Source: Robinsoniella peoriensis (GTDB lineage: Bacteria; Bacillota; Clostridia; Lachnospirales; Lachnospiraceae). From it: DNA of 64,000 nucleotides. The DNA lies in contig NZ_JTGN01000010.1 of NCBI RefSeq assembly GCF_000797495.1, positions 221,314-285,313 on the forward strand, in the 5' to 3' direction. Below, in pieces: positions 1-8,725 of the stretch (position 1 is its first letter; each line of letters opens with the position of its first letter). The notes under the pieces were generated by a model. It was not told the origin of the DNA. It ran no database searches and worked only from the letters and a program-made list of their open reading frames with translations. Both the position numbers and the translations under genes were made by a program.

Positions 1-1611
1 AACGGGAAAGCACTGATGAATCCGCAGCATATCCCAGACGGAGAGAGTGCTTACAGCCCGTTAAAACCAGTACGGGAAGGTCATACGTTTATCGGCTGGG
101 ACAAGAGCCGTTTCTGGATACATAAGGATACGAAGCTGACTGCCCGGTACCGGGAAGGTGAGCATAAGACCTATACGCAGAACTATTATGGTTACCGTAA
201 TAACAAAGCCACCGAGCAAATCTTAAAAGAGGAAATCGTAGTGGAAGGAGAGGATGGTGTACCGCCCGAGCCGGAAGAGATAGAGGGCTATACTTTTGCA
301 GGCTGGGACAGGAATATTCTGTACACGAATGTGTACCGAAGCCAGAACATTAAGGCATTGTATTATAAGGGGAAATACCGTACGCATAAGGTGGAGTTTG
401 TGGATTACAACGGGAAAGCGCTACTGAACCCACAGTATGTCGTAGATGGAGGTAGTGCAGTAAGTCCGTTAAAACCTGTACGGGAAGGATATACCTTTAT
501 AGGCTGGGACAAAGAAAATTACCGTATTTCATCCCCGTTAAAAATACAGGCATTATATAAAGAAGGAATTTATTTAACCTGTCCAGTATCATTTTATGTT
601 AAAATAACAGGGAATCCATCTTGGCAGTTGTTAAAAACGGAGTATGTACCTGTAGGGGACGATGCGCATCCGCCAAAGCTGCCGGTCAATGCCGGATATA
701 CTTTCCGGGAATGGTCCGGACAGATAACGGGAATCCAGACAGCTCAGAATGTATATGCCCAATATAATAAAAATACGGAAACAGAGACAACATACACAGT
801 CCGCTTCTGGTGTAGAGGGGAAGTTATAAAGACAGAGGAGGTAGCTATTGGGGGGAATGCAACTCCGCCATCTGTACCGGGATTAAAAGGATACAGCTTT
901 GCAGGCTGGGATAAAAGTTATGTGAATATTAATCCGGGCACGCGCTCTATGGCAGTAGACATCACTGCACAGTACCAGCTTACCAGCGGGATGCAAAATG
1001 CAGGGAGTGTGTCAGATCTTGTAAATGCATTAATGGCACTTGGAGTGCCGGTTGCAGTGAAAAATGGGTTTTCTGCATTAGGGGCGGCAATTATAAATCC
1101 ATTTGATGGAATCATTTTAGATGTCTTGGCAGCAACTGCATTGGTTGGAACCATCATTTACTATTGGGATGATATAAAAGAGATATGGGGAGATATTAAG
1201 GTCATCTTCAGGAACTTTGCTGGAATGGACGCTGCGGGCGAAATATTAGATAATATTGAGGCTGGGGTGGATGAAGGTGTTGATGATAATAAAGACAAAG
1301 AACTTCACGATGCCATGAATAATCCAATTTATAAAGATCTTGTGGATAATATTGATTGCGCAGAAATTGCAGAAGATTTGCTGAAAATACAAAAAAAGGG
1401 AACTATTTATAATATAACCGCTAAAGATGGTGGTCGACTTAGAGTTTATGAATATGGAGAAGTAAAATCATACATATATCATAATGTGTTTTCCTATAAA
1501 GGGTTAATTTATGATCCTAGATACTTTGTTACACCGGTACTGAAAGATATTTATTTTGCCAATTTGAAATCTATTAATCCAAATGGAATAAATGTATATG
1601 AGATACATTAG
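1..1611 (+). CDS. InlB/Flg_new-repeat surface protein with candidate papain-fold toxin C-terminus (5' partial)
   Basis: The frame is open from base 1 and the first in-window codons (NGKAL) match an internal repeat, so the N-terminus and any secretion signal lie outside the window. Numbering from the ATG at 16, residues 1 to about 330 hold five to six beta-grasp repeats of the Listeria-Bacteroides (InlB B-repeat, Flg_new) type, recognisable by GYTFIGWDK and GYSFAGWDK endings. A hydrophobic helix follows at about 370-390 (DVLAATALVGTIIYYW). The last 85 residues are AT-rich and contain Cys448 (NIDCAEIAEDLL), His489 (YHNVF) and Asp500 (YDPRY), in the order and rough spacing of papain-fold polymorphic toxins. 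A repeat shaft, a hydrophobic segment and a small C-terminal enzyme domain, followed by a tiny gene, is the classic layout of a polymorphic toxin. The repeats are seen directly; the toxin reading is inference. It could instead be a plain adhesin. Confidence 0.75.
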   Translation, partial: NGKALMNPQHIPDGESAYSPLKPVREGHTFIGWDKSRFWIHKDTKLTARYREGEHKTYTQNYYGYRNNKATEQILKEEIVVEGEDGVPPEPEEIEGYTFAGWDRNILYTNVYRSQNIKALYYKGKYRTHKVEFVDYNGKALLNPQYVVDGGSAVSPLKPVREGYTFIGWDKENYRISSPLKIQALYKEGIYLTCPVSFYVKITGNPSWQLLKTEYVPVGDDAHPPKLPVNAGYTFREWSGQITGIQTAQNVYAQYNKNTETETTYTVRFWCRGEVIKTEEVAIGGNATPPSVPGLKGYSFAGWDKSYVNINPGTRSMAVDITAQYQLTSGMQNAGSVSDLVNALMALGVPVAVKNGFSALGAAIINPFDGIILDVLAATALVGTIIYYWDDIKEIWGDIKVIFRNFAGMDAAGEILDNIEAGVDEGVDDNKDKELHDAMNNPIYKDLVDNIDCAEIAEDLLKIQKKGTIYNITAKDGGRLRVYEYGEVKSYIYHNVFSYKGLIYDPRYFVTPVLKDIYFANLKSINPNGINVYEIH

Positions 1612-1614
1612 TTC

Positions 1615-2058
1615 ATGTTTAGCGAAATGAAAGGAATGCGAGTTAATATGTTAGATTATACATGTGCCATACCAGAACTCTTATTTAAAAAGTATAATGT
1701 TAAACAAATAAGGTGGGAAATGTATGACAAAAAAAATATTTATAGTAATGTAGCTAATGTGACATTTTATTTAGAAGAAAGTAGTTCAAGTGATGAATCT
1801 TATATAGAGATTTCGAATGTTTTAGAGTCTTATAAAGGAAAATTAAAGTGGGTATTAAAAAAAAGTATTGGTTCTAGGTACAATTATTCTATTAAACCAG
1901 AAATTATATATAAAGTAGAAAAAGATAATTTCGATGAATTAAACAAAAAATTTGTCAGAGCAAAAGATTTATTGGATGAAAAAACATATAAAAAAATATG
2001 TGATGTGGCAATTCAAGATATCCCAGATTTATATAAATATATGTTAATGCACCTATAA
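1615..2058 (+). CDS. Small AT-rich protein, candidate immunity protein
   Basis: I do not recognise a family. The protein is 147 residues from the first ATG. It is charged, has no signal peptide or membrane segment, and looks cytoplasmic. It starts 3 bp after the stop of the repeat/toxin-like gene. There is no good ribosome binding site before 1615; AAAGGA lies upstream of an in-frame ATG at 1648, so the true product may be 136 residues. Base composition is clearly more AT-rich than the genes further along and matches the 3' end of the preceding gene, as if the two travelled together. Position and composition suggest an immunity protein for the candidate toxin; nothing in the sequence itself proves that. 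Confidence 0.6.
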   Translation: MFSEMKGMRVNMLDYTCAIPELLFKKYNVKQIRWEMYDKKNIYSNVANVTFYLEESSSSDESYIEISNVLESYKGKLKWVLKKSIGSRYNYSIKPEIIYKVEKDNFDELNKKFVRAKDLLDEKTYKKICDVAIQDIPDLYKYMLMHL

Positions 2059-2196
2059 CGTGTCTGAAAATCATTATTACAAACAATCAGCATGCTCAAC
2101 TTAGCAGTTTATTTCAGCAGATATTTCGTTTTGATGTTTACAATATCCCAACATGCCAGAAAATACAGTTAAAAACAGGCTTAGAAACTTTGCAGA

Positions 2197-2225
2197 TTGG
2201 AAAATGCGTCAAACTATAGTATACT
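2197..2225 (+). promoter_or_regulatory. Sigma-A type promoter of the two-component genes
   Basis: TTGGAA at 2197-2202 and TATACT at 2220-2225 are 17 bp apart, about 100 bp before the response regulator start. No protein gene was found in the rest of 2059-2325; its first bases (CGTGTCTGAAAAT, from about 2059) resemble the end of the MITE-like element at 54849. Confidence 0.55.
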
Positions 2226-2325
2226 TGTAGAAAAGAAGAAAAGAATTATCGTCATAAACAAACTTAGAAAACTTAATTAAACATCAGAAATAAGATAAAG
2301 ATCCAGAAAGCCGCAGGTAAATAAA

Positions 2326-2994
2326 ATGACAAATATATTACTACTAGAAGATGATGAAACAATCGCATTCGGAATCAAAGCAGCCCTTTCCCGAAAGGGC
2401 TATGCGGTTACGCATTGTGAGACTTTGGAAAAAGCGAAAAAGGAGTTTCACCAGGGATTTCAACTGGTGTTACTGGATCTCAATCTTCCGGATGGTAATG
2501 GGTACGGGTTCTGCAAATGGGTAAGGGAACAGGGGAATACCAGCATTATCTTTTTAACTGTCCGTGACGAGGTGGCAGATATCACAAAAGGACTGGATAT
2601 GGGGGCAGATGATTATATTACGAAGCCTTTCCATATTGCTGTGCTGGAATCGCGGATTGCAGCGGTTTTAAGGAGAGTGCCGGAAGACGGCAAAGAATGG
2701 ATTGCCTGCGGAGATATCCGAATCGATAAGGAAAAGATGCAGGCAGTGCTGAAAGGAGAAAACATCGCTCTTTCAGCACTGGAATACCGTTTGCTTCTGG
2801 TTCTCATGGAGAACAAAGGCAGAACACTTCCGCGGAATCTTATCCTTGAGAAGTTGTGGGATTCGGAAGGAAACTTTGTCAATGACAATACTTTGACGGT
2901 TACTATGAAACGTCTGCGTGAAAAATTAAAAAACACCAGTCATATTTTAACAATACGTGGAATTGGATACCGAATGGAGGAAATTATACCATGA
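2326..2994 (+). CDS. OmpR/PhoB-family response regulator
   Basis: This is a 222-residue cytoplasmic transcription regulator. The receiver domain (about 1-115) has the acidic pair E8/D9/D10 in LLLEDDE, the phosphoacceptor Asp51 in LLDLNLPDG, and the conserved Lys of DDYITKPF. Residues about 125-220 form a winged-helix trans_reg_C domain ending in TIRGIGYRM. Its stop overlaps the kinase start by 4 bp (ATGA), so the two are translationally coupled. The convergent ABC efflux genes have a promoter with PhoB-box-like direct heptamers, which makes them the likely target. This resembles peptide-antibiotic sensing modules, but the ligand is unknown. The start follows GCAGGTA. Confidence 0.93.
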   Translation: MTNILLLEDDETIAFGIKAALSRKGYAVTHCETLEKAKKEFHQGFQLVLLDLNLPDGNGYGFCKWVREQGNTSIIFLTVRDEVADITKGLDMGADDYITKPFHIAVLESRIAAVLRRVPEDGKEWIACGDIRIDKEKMQAVLKGENIALSALEYRLLLVLMENKGRTLPRNLILEKLWDSEGNFVNDNTLTVTMKRLREKLKNTSHILTIRGIGYRMEEIIP

Positions 2995-4163
2995 GTCCAG
3001 GGTGCAGAGCATTATTAAGAACATGTTTGCTTTGGCTGATTCCTGGCATTCTGACAGGCTTGCTGATGGCTGCATATTTGACAGTACATGAATATCATAT
3101 GACGGCAGACCTGGTGGGCTCTGTGCTGCAAAACGATTCCCTGCAGGCAGGACTTAAACGGGCTTCAAAGGAACAAAGAAGCGCGGGCAGAGCATATTTG
3201 GGGAAATACGGTTACCGCCCTCTGGGTAAAATAGGTGATCATATGTTATTAACCTCATTCATAGGTATCGGACTTTTTGAAGGTATCGGGGGGATTCTGT
3301 TAATGAAAAAGAGAAGAAAAGAAATTAAGCTGGAGATCAGAATACAGGAGTTAACAGAATATCTGAAAGCCATAAATTATGGAGAGGCAAAGACACTCCC
3401 ACGGATGGAAGACTGCTTTTCCCAGCTGGAGGATGAGATTTATAAAACGGTATTGGAATTAAAGTGTACGAAGGAAACGGCGGTACAGGACCATCAGGTA
3501 CTGTCAGAGCGAATTGCAGATATCGCCCATCAGTTAAAAACACCTTTGACCTCCATGTCTTTGATGACTGAACTTTTGGAAGACTATCAGACGGAGGAAA
3601 CGAAAGAATATCTGGTACATTTGAAAAATCAGGCGAAACGGCTTCAAAAACTGGTATCCGGGCTTTTAATTCTGGCAAAGCTGGACTCCCATGTCATTGC
3701 CTTTGAACCAAGTCAGGTGGAGGTCTCTGATTTAATCAATGCAGCATCAGAACCTCTTCTGGAAATGATGAATCGTAAAAAAATTTCACTGGAAGTAAAA
3801 TGCGGAAAACCAGGGGGGCCGCCATCCTGGATTGTGACAGACATGCAGTGGACCAGTGAAGCACTTCTGAACGTATTAAAAAATTGTGTGGAACATACAC
3901 CGGAAAAAGGAGCCATACAGGTATCTTATGAGAAGAACCCGCTTTATGCAGAACTACAGATTGTTGACAGCGGCTCCGGGTTTTCCAAGAAAGATCTTCC
4001 CCATTTGTTTGAGCGGTTTTACCGGGGTGAAGATGCATCAAAGGACAGTGCAGGAATCGGGCTTGCACTTGCCAGACTGATTATTGAAAGGCAAAACGGA
4101 CATATCTACGCAGAAAATACTTCTGATGGACATGCCCGTTTCCGGCTTCGGTTTTATGTGTGA
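2991..4163 (+). CDS. Membrane sensor histidine kinase
   Basis: This 390-residue kinase is partner to the preceding regulator. Membrane segments lie at about 11-31 and 84-104, with a short outside loop of about 50 residues. The HisKA box has the phosphorylated His180 in DIAHQLKTPLTSM. The ATPase domain has an N box (NVLKNCVEHTP) and G boxes (DSGSGFSKKD, GIGLALARLI). There is no clear HAMP domain. The small sensor loop resembles kinases that sense cell-envelope stress or rely on a cognate ABC transporter for detection. The gene converges with the efflux permease, leaving only 45 bp between stops. Confidence 0.92.
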   Translation: MSPGCRALLRTCLLWLIPGILTGLLMAAYLTVHEYHMTADLVGSVLQNDSLQAGLKRASKEQRSAGRAYLGKYGYRPLGKIGDHMLLTSFIGIGLFEGIGGILLMKKRRKEIKLEIRIQELTEYLKAINYGEAKTLPRMEDCFSQLEDEIYKTVLELKCTKETAVQDHQVLSERIADIAHQLKTPLTSMSLMTELLEDYQTEETKEYLVHLKNQAKRLQKLVSGLLILAKLDSHVIAFEPSQVEVSDLINAASEPLLEMMNRKKISLEVKCGKPGGPPSWIVTDMQWTSEALLNVLKNCVEHTPEKGAIQVSYEKNPLYAELQIVDSGSGFSKKDLPHLFERFYRGEDASKDSAGIGLALARLIIERQNGHIYAENTSDGHARFRLRFYV

Positions 4164-4208
4164 AAACGAACTGCTGTTAAACGCTGATAGATGATCGGCA
4201 GATATCAC

Positions 4209-6887
4209 TTATATCGTGTCATCTTTTACAGCAGTGATAATATTATCTTTTTGTATTCTCTGCCCTCCTATAAAGTAGGCGCTTATAATTGCCAGTAAGA
4301 TTAAGACCGTGTAGCCAAGAATGGCTGCAAACGGTGCATAAGGCAGATATTCCAGCAAAGTAACCTCATTGATATAAAGAAATAAGGTCAATATGATTAC
4401 CTGGAAAGGTATGCTTAAGAGCAGAGGCTTGAGTCCAAGGGTGATTCCTTCGAGAAATAACATTTTCCAAAACTGCCGGGGTGAAAGGCCCGCGGATTTT
4501 AACATACCGAATTCTTTTCTTCGCTGTCGAAGATTTCCCGAGATGCTTGCCCATACATTTGACAATCCGATCACAGCTAAAAGACCTGTGAGAAAGGCAA
4601 CGATCAGATTCATTACTTTAATTTCTGATTCATCCATTTCCTGCATCATGGCAAGGTCAGTGATCAGGTAGTCTCCGGTTCCATAATAGCGGGTAAGAAG
4701 GTTTTCCACCTCTGCAGATACTTTCTGAATTAAGGGGTAAGAGATGCCGCCATTATTGTCTGTCAGGAGCAGAGTGTTGACACTGTTCGCTGTTGACTGT
4801 CGTTTGCTGCTGCAGGAGGCACCGATTTCTAAAACATGATCCATAGGCATGATTGCTGCTAGTGTGAATCTGGAAAGTCTGAGATCGATATTCGGCAGCT
4901 TCTCTGCCAATAGACCGGCAGTAAGGTTGAAGGTAAAGTCTCCGGTATCCTCATCGTATGCCTTTTCCGTAAAAGTGAGCTCCTGGCCCAAACGCAGATT
5001 TAAGAGTTCCCGCAGGACACTTTTTTTTCTGGTACTTACATCCGGGTCTTCCGTATAATTATAGAAGATAGCCTTGGAAGAGTCTTCCAGATAAGGTTTT
5101 GGGTCAATACTCAGTTCATTGCAATAGTCTATAAAGCTGTCTTCTTCCAACCCAATTACTGTGGTGGAAATTCTAAATTTGCCGTCTCTTTCAATGGGAG
5201 AATATTTTTTTCTGGAAACAATTTCATCATAACCACCAAAATAAGTTTCTATATCATCAGATGCGTCCTGTTCGGTTATCCAGGTGGCGCAGGGAAGTTT
5301 ATCAAAAATGACGGTTTTGGTGATTCCCGGAATTTGTTTTATTTTTTCCAGAACCTCCATATCCGGAGTACGGCCGTCACTAATGTTAAACTGTATGTGG
5401 CGAATCTTATCGAGTCCGGATTGATAGATGTTCTGTGCTGCTTTCTGAGTTGAAATAATATATAAAAATCCGGTTAACAGCAGGAAAGAAAGACACAGGG
5501 AGATCGTTGCCGTCCGATAGGAGTTTTTCCTTGCAGACACTGCATTGGCAGCTAGTTCACCGGTGATTCCGAGGCGGCTGGTAATGCGGCTTTTCCGTAA
5601 TCTTTTCTTTTTTATTCTGCCGTCCTGTTTCAAGGCTTCCACCGGAAGCAGTTTCGCAATTTTGCGTGCAGGTATGAGCGCAGAAAGCCATACGGTCAGC
5701 AGGGACAGGAGAATAGCGGGAAGGATTGCCGGTAGTCCAAAAGTCAGAACAATATCCGGGGCGGTTCTGCCAATATCGTTATTTGTATTGATGAGCTGGA
5801 ATAATTTCATATCCAATATCCAACCGGAGATAACCCCAAGTGGCAGCGGGAAGATGGTCAGAATCAGCGCTTCTGAAATTACGGCGGACTTAATCTGCCG
5901 TGGAGAAGCCCCGATTCCGGCCAGTGTTCCAAGCTGGGAAAGCTTTTCGTTTGCAGAAAGTGCAAAAGCATTGTGGATAACCAATACAAACAGGCCCACT
6001 AGCATTATGGCTACTATCAGAATCATCAGCGGAAATGCCAATGCGCTAAGCTGATTCATAGAGCTTAATTGTTCGTTGGAGAAGATGGCGTACTTGGATA
6101 ACAGATCCCCATTAAATTTGAGATTATATTTTCCATATTCATCCGGTTCATATCCGATGGATGCGGCAAGTGCCGGAAGCTCTTCGTAAGTTTTTCTCAT
6201 TGGATCAAAGCGAAGATATACGGTAATCTCATCTTCAGGCTGTATGGAATTTTCATCCAGATATCCAAGGCCGGTATATGCAGGAACGGAAGAGGAGGTG
6301 GTCATATCCATTTTTCCGACAATTTTATAAGTTTTTGTACCGGTCTGCCGGAAGGTTTCATCCTCATCAAAGCCTTCTGTTTCCACGCGGATTTTTCCGT
6401 CCAGGATACGTTTGCCGACGGGCAGCGTAAGGGTATCGCCGATATTTATTTCAGGGTGGTTGTCAAAATATTGTTTTGATAAGGCGATTTCATTTTCACT
6501 TCTGGGACGTTGACCTTCGATGATAATATTTTTTTCGGACATAGACTCCCAATATTCATTGTTGGCACCCCGGGTAATAAGATAGCTGCGCTTGCCGGTT
6601 TCATCCAGTCTGGCAACTTCCCAGTTTCCCTTTATCATGACAGCGGAAACGGAAGCATAGTTTTCAATATGTTCTAAATCTTTTCCATAAGTAATATCAA
6701 AAAGTTCCCCATGCCAGTCTCCGTTCTCCCATTTGCTAAGCGTGATAGCATCTGTCCACATGGTATAAAAGAAACCACAGACGCAGGACATAAGTGTGGT
6801 CATTAAGAACAGGGCGATTATGATTGCCAGGCTGGTCCGTTTGTTCTTACGGACCGTATCCCAGACATACTCACGTAATATTTTCAT
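4209..6887 (-). CDS. FtsX/MacB-type ABC transporter permease
   Basis: This is an 892-residue integral membrane protein. The first membrane helix is at about 16-38. It is followed by a large extracytoplasmic domain, three helices at about 285-405, another helix at about 457-477 just after the basic KKKRLRKSR stretch, a second outside domain, and three helices near the C-terminus. This is a duplicated MacB_PCD plus FtsX layout, typical of export or defence transporters rather than importers. Its start overlaps the stop of the ATPase by one base (TGATG), so the two are coupled. The convergent two-component genes suggest regulated efflux or removal of an antimicrobial peptide or lipid-linked substrate. 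The substrate cannot be told from sequence. Confidence 0.9.
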   Translation of the reverse strand: MKILREYVWDTVRKNKRTSLAIIIALFLMTTLMSCVCGFFYTMWTDAITLSKWENGDWHGELFDITYGKDLEHIENYASVSAVMIKGNWEVARLDETGKRSYLITRGANNEYWESMSEKNIIIEGQRPRSENEIALSKQYFDNHPEINIGDTLTLPVGKRILDGKIRVETEGFDEDETFRQTGTKTYKIVGKMDMTTSSSVPAYTGLGYLDENSIQPEDEITVYLRFDPMRKTYEELPALAASIGYEPDEYGKYNLKFNGDLLSKYAIFSNEQLSSMNQLSALAFPLMILIVAIMLVGLFVLVIHNAFALSANEKLSQLGTLAGIGASPRQIKSAVISEALILTIFPLPLGVISGWILDMKLFQLINTNNDIGRTAPDIVLTFGLPAILPAILLSLLTVWLSALIPARKIAKLLPVEALKQDGRIKKKRLRKSRITSRLGITGELAANAVSARKNSYRTATISLCLSFLLLTGFLYIISTQKAAQNIYQSGLDKIRHIQFNISDGRTPDMEVLEKIKQIPGITKTVIFDKLPCATWITEQDASDDIETYFGGYDEIVSRKKYSPIERDGKFRISTTVIGLEEDSFIDYCNELSIDPKPYLEDSSKAIFYNYTEDPDVSTRKKSVLRELLNLRLGQELTFTEKAYDEDTGDFTFNLTAGLLAEKLPNIDLRLSRFTLAAIMPMDHVLEIGASCSSKRQSTANSVNTLLLTDNNGGISYPLIQKVSAEVENLLTRYYGTGDYLITDLAMMQEMDESEIKVMNLIVAFLTGLLAVIGLSNVWASISGNLRQRRKEFGMLKSAGLSPRQFWKMLFLEGITLGLKPLLLSIPFQVIILTLFLYINEVTLLEYLPYAPFAAILGYTVLILLAIISAYFIGGQRIQKDNIITAVKDDTI

Positions 6888-7567
6888 CAGGACACCACCT
6901 CATCATGTAAGATTTTACCGTCCTCCAGTGTGATGATCCGGTCTGCCTGCAGGGCAGTTTTTTCATCATGGGTTATGAGAAGTATCGTCTGGTCATATCG
7001 CCGGTTGGAAAGCTTGAGCAATTCAATGGTTTCTTCAGAAGTTTTTCGGTCCAGGTTACCCGTGGGTTCATCAGCAAGAAGGATCGCCGGCTGGTAGATC
7101 AGGCTTCTAGCAATTGCCACACGCTGCTGCTGTCCACCGGATAATTCCTGTGGCAGATGGGTGAGACGGTCAGTTAGCCCTAAGGAAGAGACAATCTGTT
7201 CAAATCTGTTTTTATCTGGTTTTTTTCCATCCAGCAGTATTGGCAGCAAAATATTTTTCTGCACATTCAGAGTGGGAATCAGGTTATAAAACTGATAGAC
7301 TAGACCCACCTTACGTCTTCGAAAGACCGCCAGCTGCTCCATGCTGAGCGTTGAGATATCTGTGTCTTCAATGTAGATATTACCGCTGGTAGGGCGGTCT
7401 ACACCTCCCAGCATGTGTAAAAGTGTGGATTTTCCAGAACCTGACGCCCCGATAATCGCCGTGAAGCTTCCTTTTTCCAAAGCCAGGCTGACGTGGTCCA
7501 GAGCAGTAATCCTATTGGATTCATTTCCATAAGTTTTCGTAAGTTTGTTACATCGCAGTATTTCCAT
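6887..7567 (-). CDS. ABC transporter ATPase of the MacB/LolD class
   Basis: This 226-residue cytoplasmic ATPase is paired with the FtsX permease. The motifs are complete: Walker A GASGSGKST, Q-loop VYQFYNLIPTLN, signature LSGGQQQRVAIAR, Walker B ILLADEPTGNLD and the H-loop ITHDE. The YNLIPTLNV stretch and DEPTGNLD are typical of the subfamily that works with FtsX-type permeases (MacB, LolD, BceA, FtsE). It is the first gene of the operon. A GGGAG site lies about 8 bp before the ATG, and the promoter region carries direct heptamer repeats. Confidence 0.94.
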   Translation of the reverse strand: MEILRCNKLTKTYGNESNRITALDHVSLALEKGSFTAIIGASGSGKSTLLHMLGGVDRPTSGNIYIEDTDISTLSMEQLAVFRRRKVGLVYQFYNLIPTLNVQKNILLPILLDGKKPDKNRFEQIVSSLGLTDRLTHLPQELSGGQQQRVAIARSLIYQPAILLADEPTGNLDRKTSEETIELLKLSNRRYDQTILLITHDEKTALQADRIITLEDGKILHDEVVS

Positions 7568-7590
7568 TTATAATACTCCCTTCCGTATTG

Positions 7591-7632
7591 ATGATATCAT
7601 ATTAACTGTGTTAAGTGACAAAAAAGTGACAA
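7591..7632 (-). promoter_or_regulatory. Promoter with PhoB-box-like direct repeats, upstream of the ABC efflux genes
   Basis: On the minus strand two identical heptamers TTGTCAC, separated by 4 bp, occupy plus-strand 7626-7632 and 7615-7621. They are followed by -10 candidates TATGAT (7596-7601) and TATCAT (7591-7596). The proximal heptamer sits where the -35 should be. The 7+4 bp layout, 11 bp per repeat, is the one used by OmpR/PhoB-type regulators. The repeats are seen directly; binding by the neighbouring regulator is inferred. Confidence 0.6.
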
Positions 7633-7740
7633 CTAGTGTAATTGTTTCCTTTTCTGCCTAGTAGGTTTTAGAGGGGTTACTATTACGTATAAATTTGGGT
7701 TTAGCTGAGTAAGGACGCTTTGTATATGATAGGTAGTGTA

Positions 7741-8005
7741 CGGAAAGATGGGGGTGGGAAACTGATATGGACTCCGTCAGCTTGCCGCAGAACTGGTATT
7801 TTCTAACCTTTGCGGAGCGCTTTTTGGCGGCACGCAGGCATTCGCTGCGAAATCCTGATGCATTTCGCAGCTCACTGCCCGCTTAGTATCCGATGGGAGC
7901 CAATCGAATACTATCCGCCAAAAAACACTCCGCAAAGCTAAGTAAATACTCAGCTCTGCTCTACGCTTCCTCCGCCCATATCAGTTACCCACCCCCATCT
8001 TTCCG
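7741..8005. other. Long branched hairpin A
   Basis: The two edges, CGGAAAGATGGGGGTGGG from 7741 and its complement ending at 8005, form a 30-bp stem with one mismatch (7741-7770 with 7976-8005). A loosely paired middle and a second stem follow (about 7808-7830 with 7915-7937, around TTTGCGGAG). Inside are two small hairpins: GCTGCGAAAT against ATTTCGCAGC (about 7844-7871), and TAGTAT against ATACTA (about 7885-7912). This gives a three-way junction. Whether the folded form is RNA or extruded DNA is unknown. Confidence 0.7.
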
Positions 8006-8050
8006 AGATTCATGTTAACGCCACAAAGCTGGTTTTCTCAGCAGGTTGGA

Positions 8051-8400
8051 ACCCCTGGGCTGTGGCTGGCTGTTCTTTATTGGATGCAGCGTATTATGTT
8101 TCGGCTGTTTATGCGTAAAAGAAGATGAAAGTTTGCTATTTTTTCTGGAATGAAGAAGCAAATTACGGTGATAAGTTCAGTTTCAGTTGCTTTATGCTAA
8201 TCGTTTTCAGCATGATAGATGCCCTGGGGTTTAAGCTGTCTGTTCTTTATTGGATGGAACGCAGTATATTTTTGGCTGTTTATTCGTAAAAGAAGATGAA
8301 AGTCTACTTCTTTTTCTGATCACAGAAAGAAAAACAAATCCCGTTCTCAAGATCAGTTGCTTGACATCATTAGCTTTATGCCAATAACGTCCAGCATGCC
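8051..8400. repeat. Two tandem units of about 170-180 bp in the centre of the palindrome
   Basis: CTGTTCTTTATTGGATG occurs at about 8069 and again at about 8239. Each copy is followed by a shared block containing CGTAAAAGAAGATGAAAG and, later, by GCTTTATGC and a CAGCATG stretch. The copies have diverged in the middle. CCCTGGG-type blocks border the units. Confidence 0.65.
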
Positions 8401-8458
8401 ACAACCCCAGGGTTCCATCATGCTGAGAAAACCAGCTTTGTATCAACGAATGCTATCT

Positions 8459-8725
8459 CGGAAAGAGAAGGGGGCGGACCAGGACATTGGTTTGGAAGGC
8501 GTATAGCAGAGCTGAGCATTTACTTACCTTCCCGAAGTGCTTTTTGGCGGATGGTATTCGACTGGCTCCCATCGGATACTAAGCGGGCAGTGAGCTGCGA
8601 AATGCATCAGGATTTCGGAGCGAATGCCCGCGTGCCGCCAAAAAGTGCTCCGGGAAGGTTAGAAAATGCCAGTTCTGCGGTAAGCCTTCCAAACCAATGT
8701 CCTGGTCCGTCCCCTTCTCTTTCCG
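8459..8725. other. Long branched hairpin B, inverted and diverged copy of hairpin A
   Basis: The outer stem pairs 8459-8500 with 8684-8725 (42 bp, one mismatch). A second stem around CTTCCCG pairs with CGGGAAGG near 8651-8657. The reverse complement of this block aligns with hairpin A. The loosely paired middle (GCAGAACTGG, CATTTTCTAACC) and the two inner hairpins are conserved in sequence. The outer stem is different in sequence but just as well paired. Confidence 0.7.

Noticed and set aside
4170-4235. Inverted pair ACTGCTGT/ACAGCAGT between the convergent kinase and permease genes
   Set aside because: One arm lies in the permease coding end, the stem is only 8 bp and no T-run follows on either strand; a shared terminator is possible but not supported enough.
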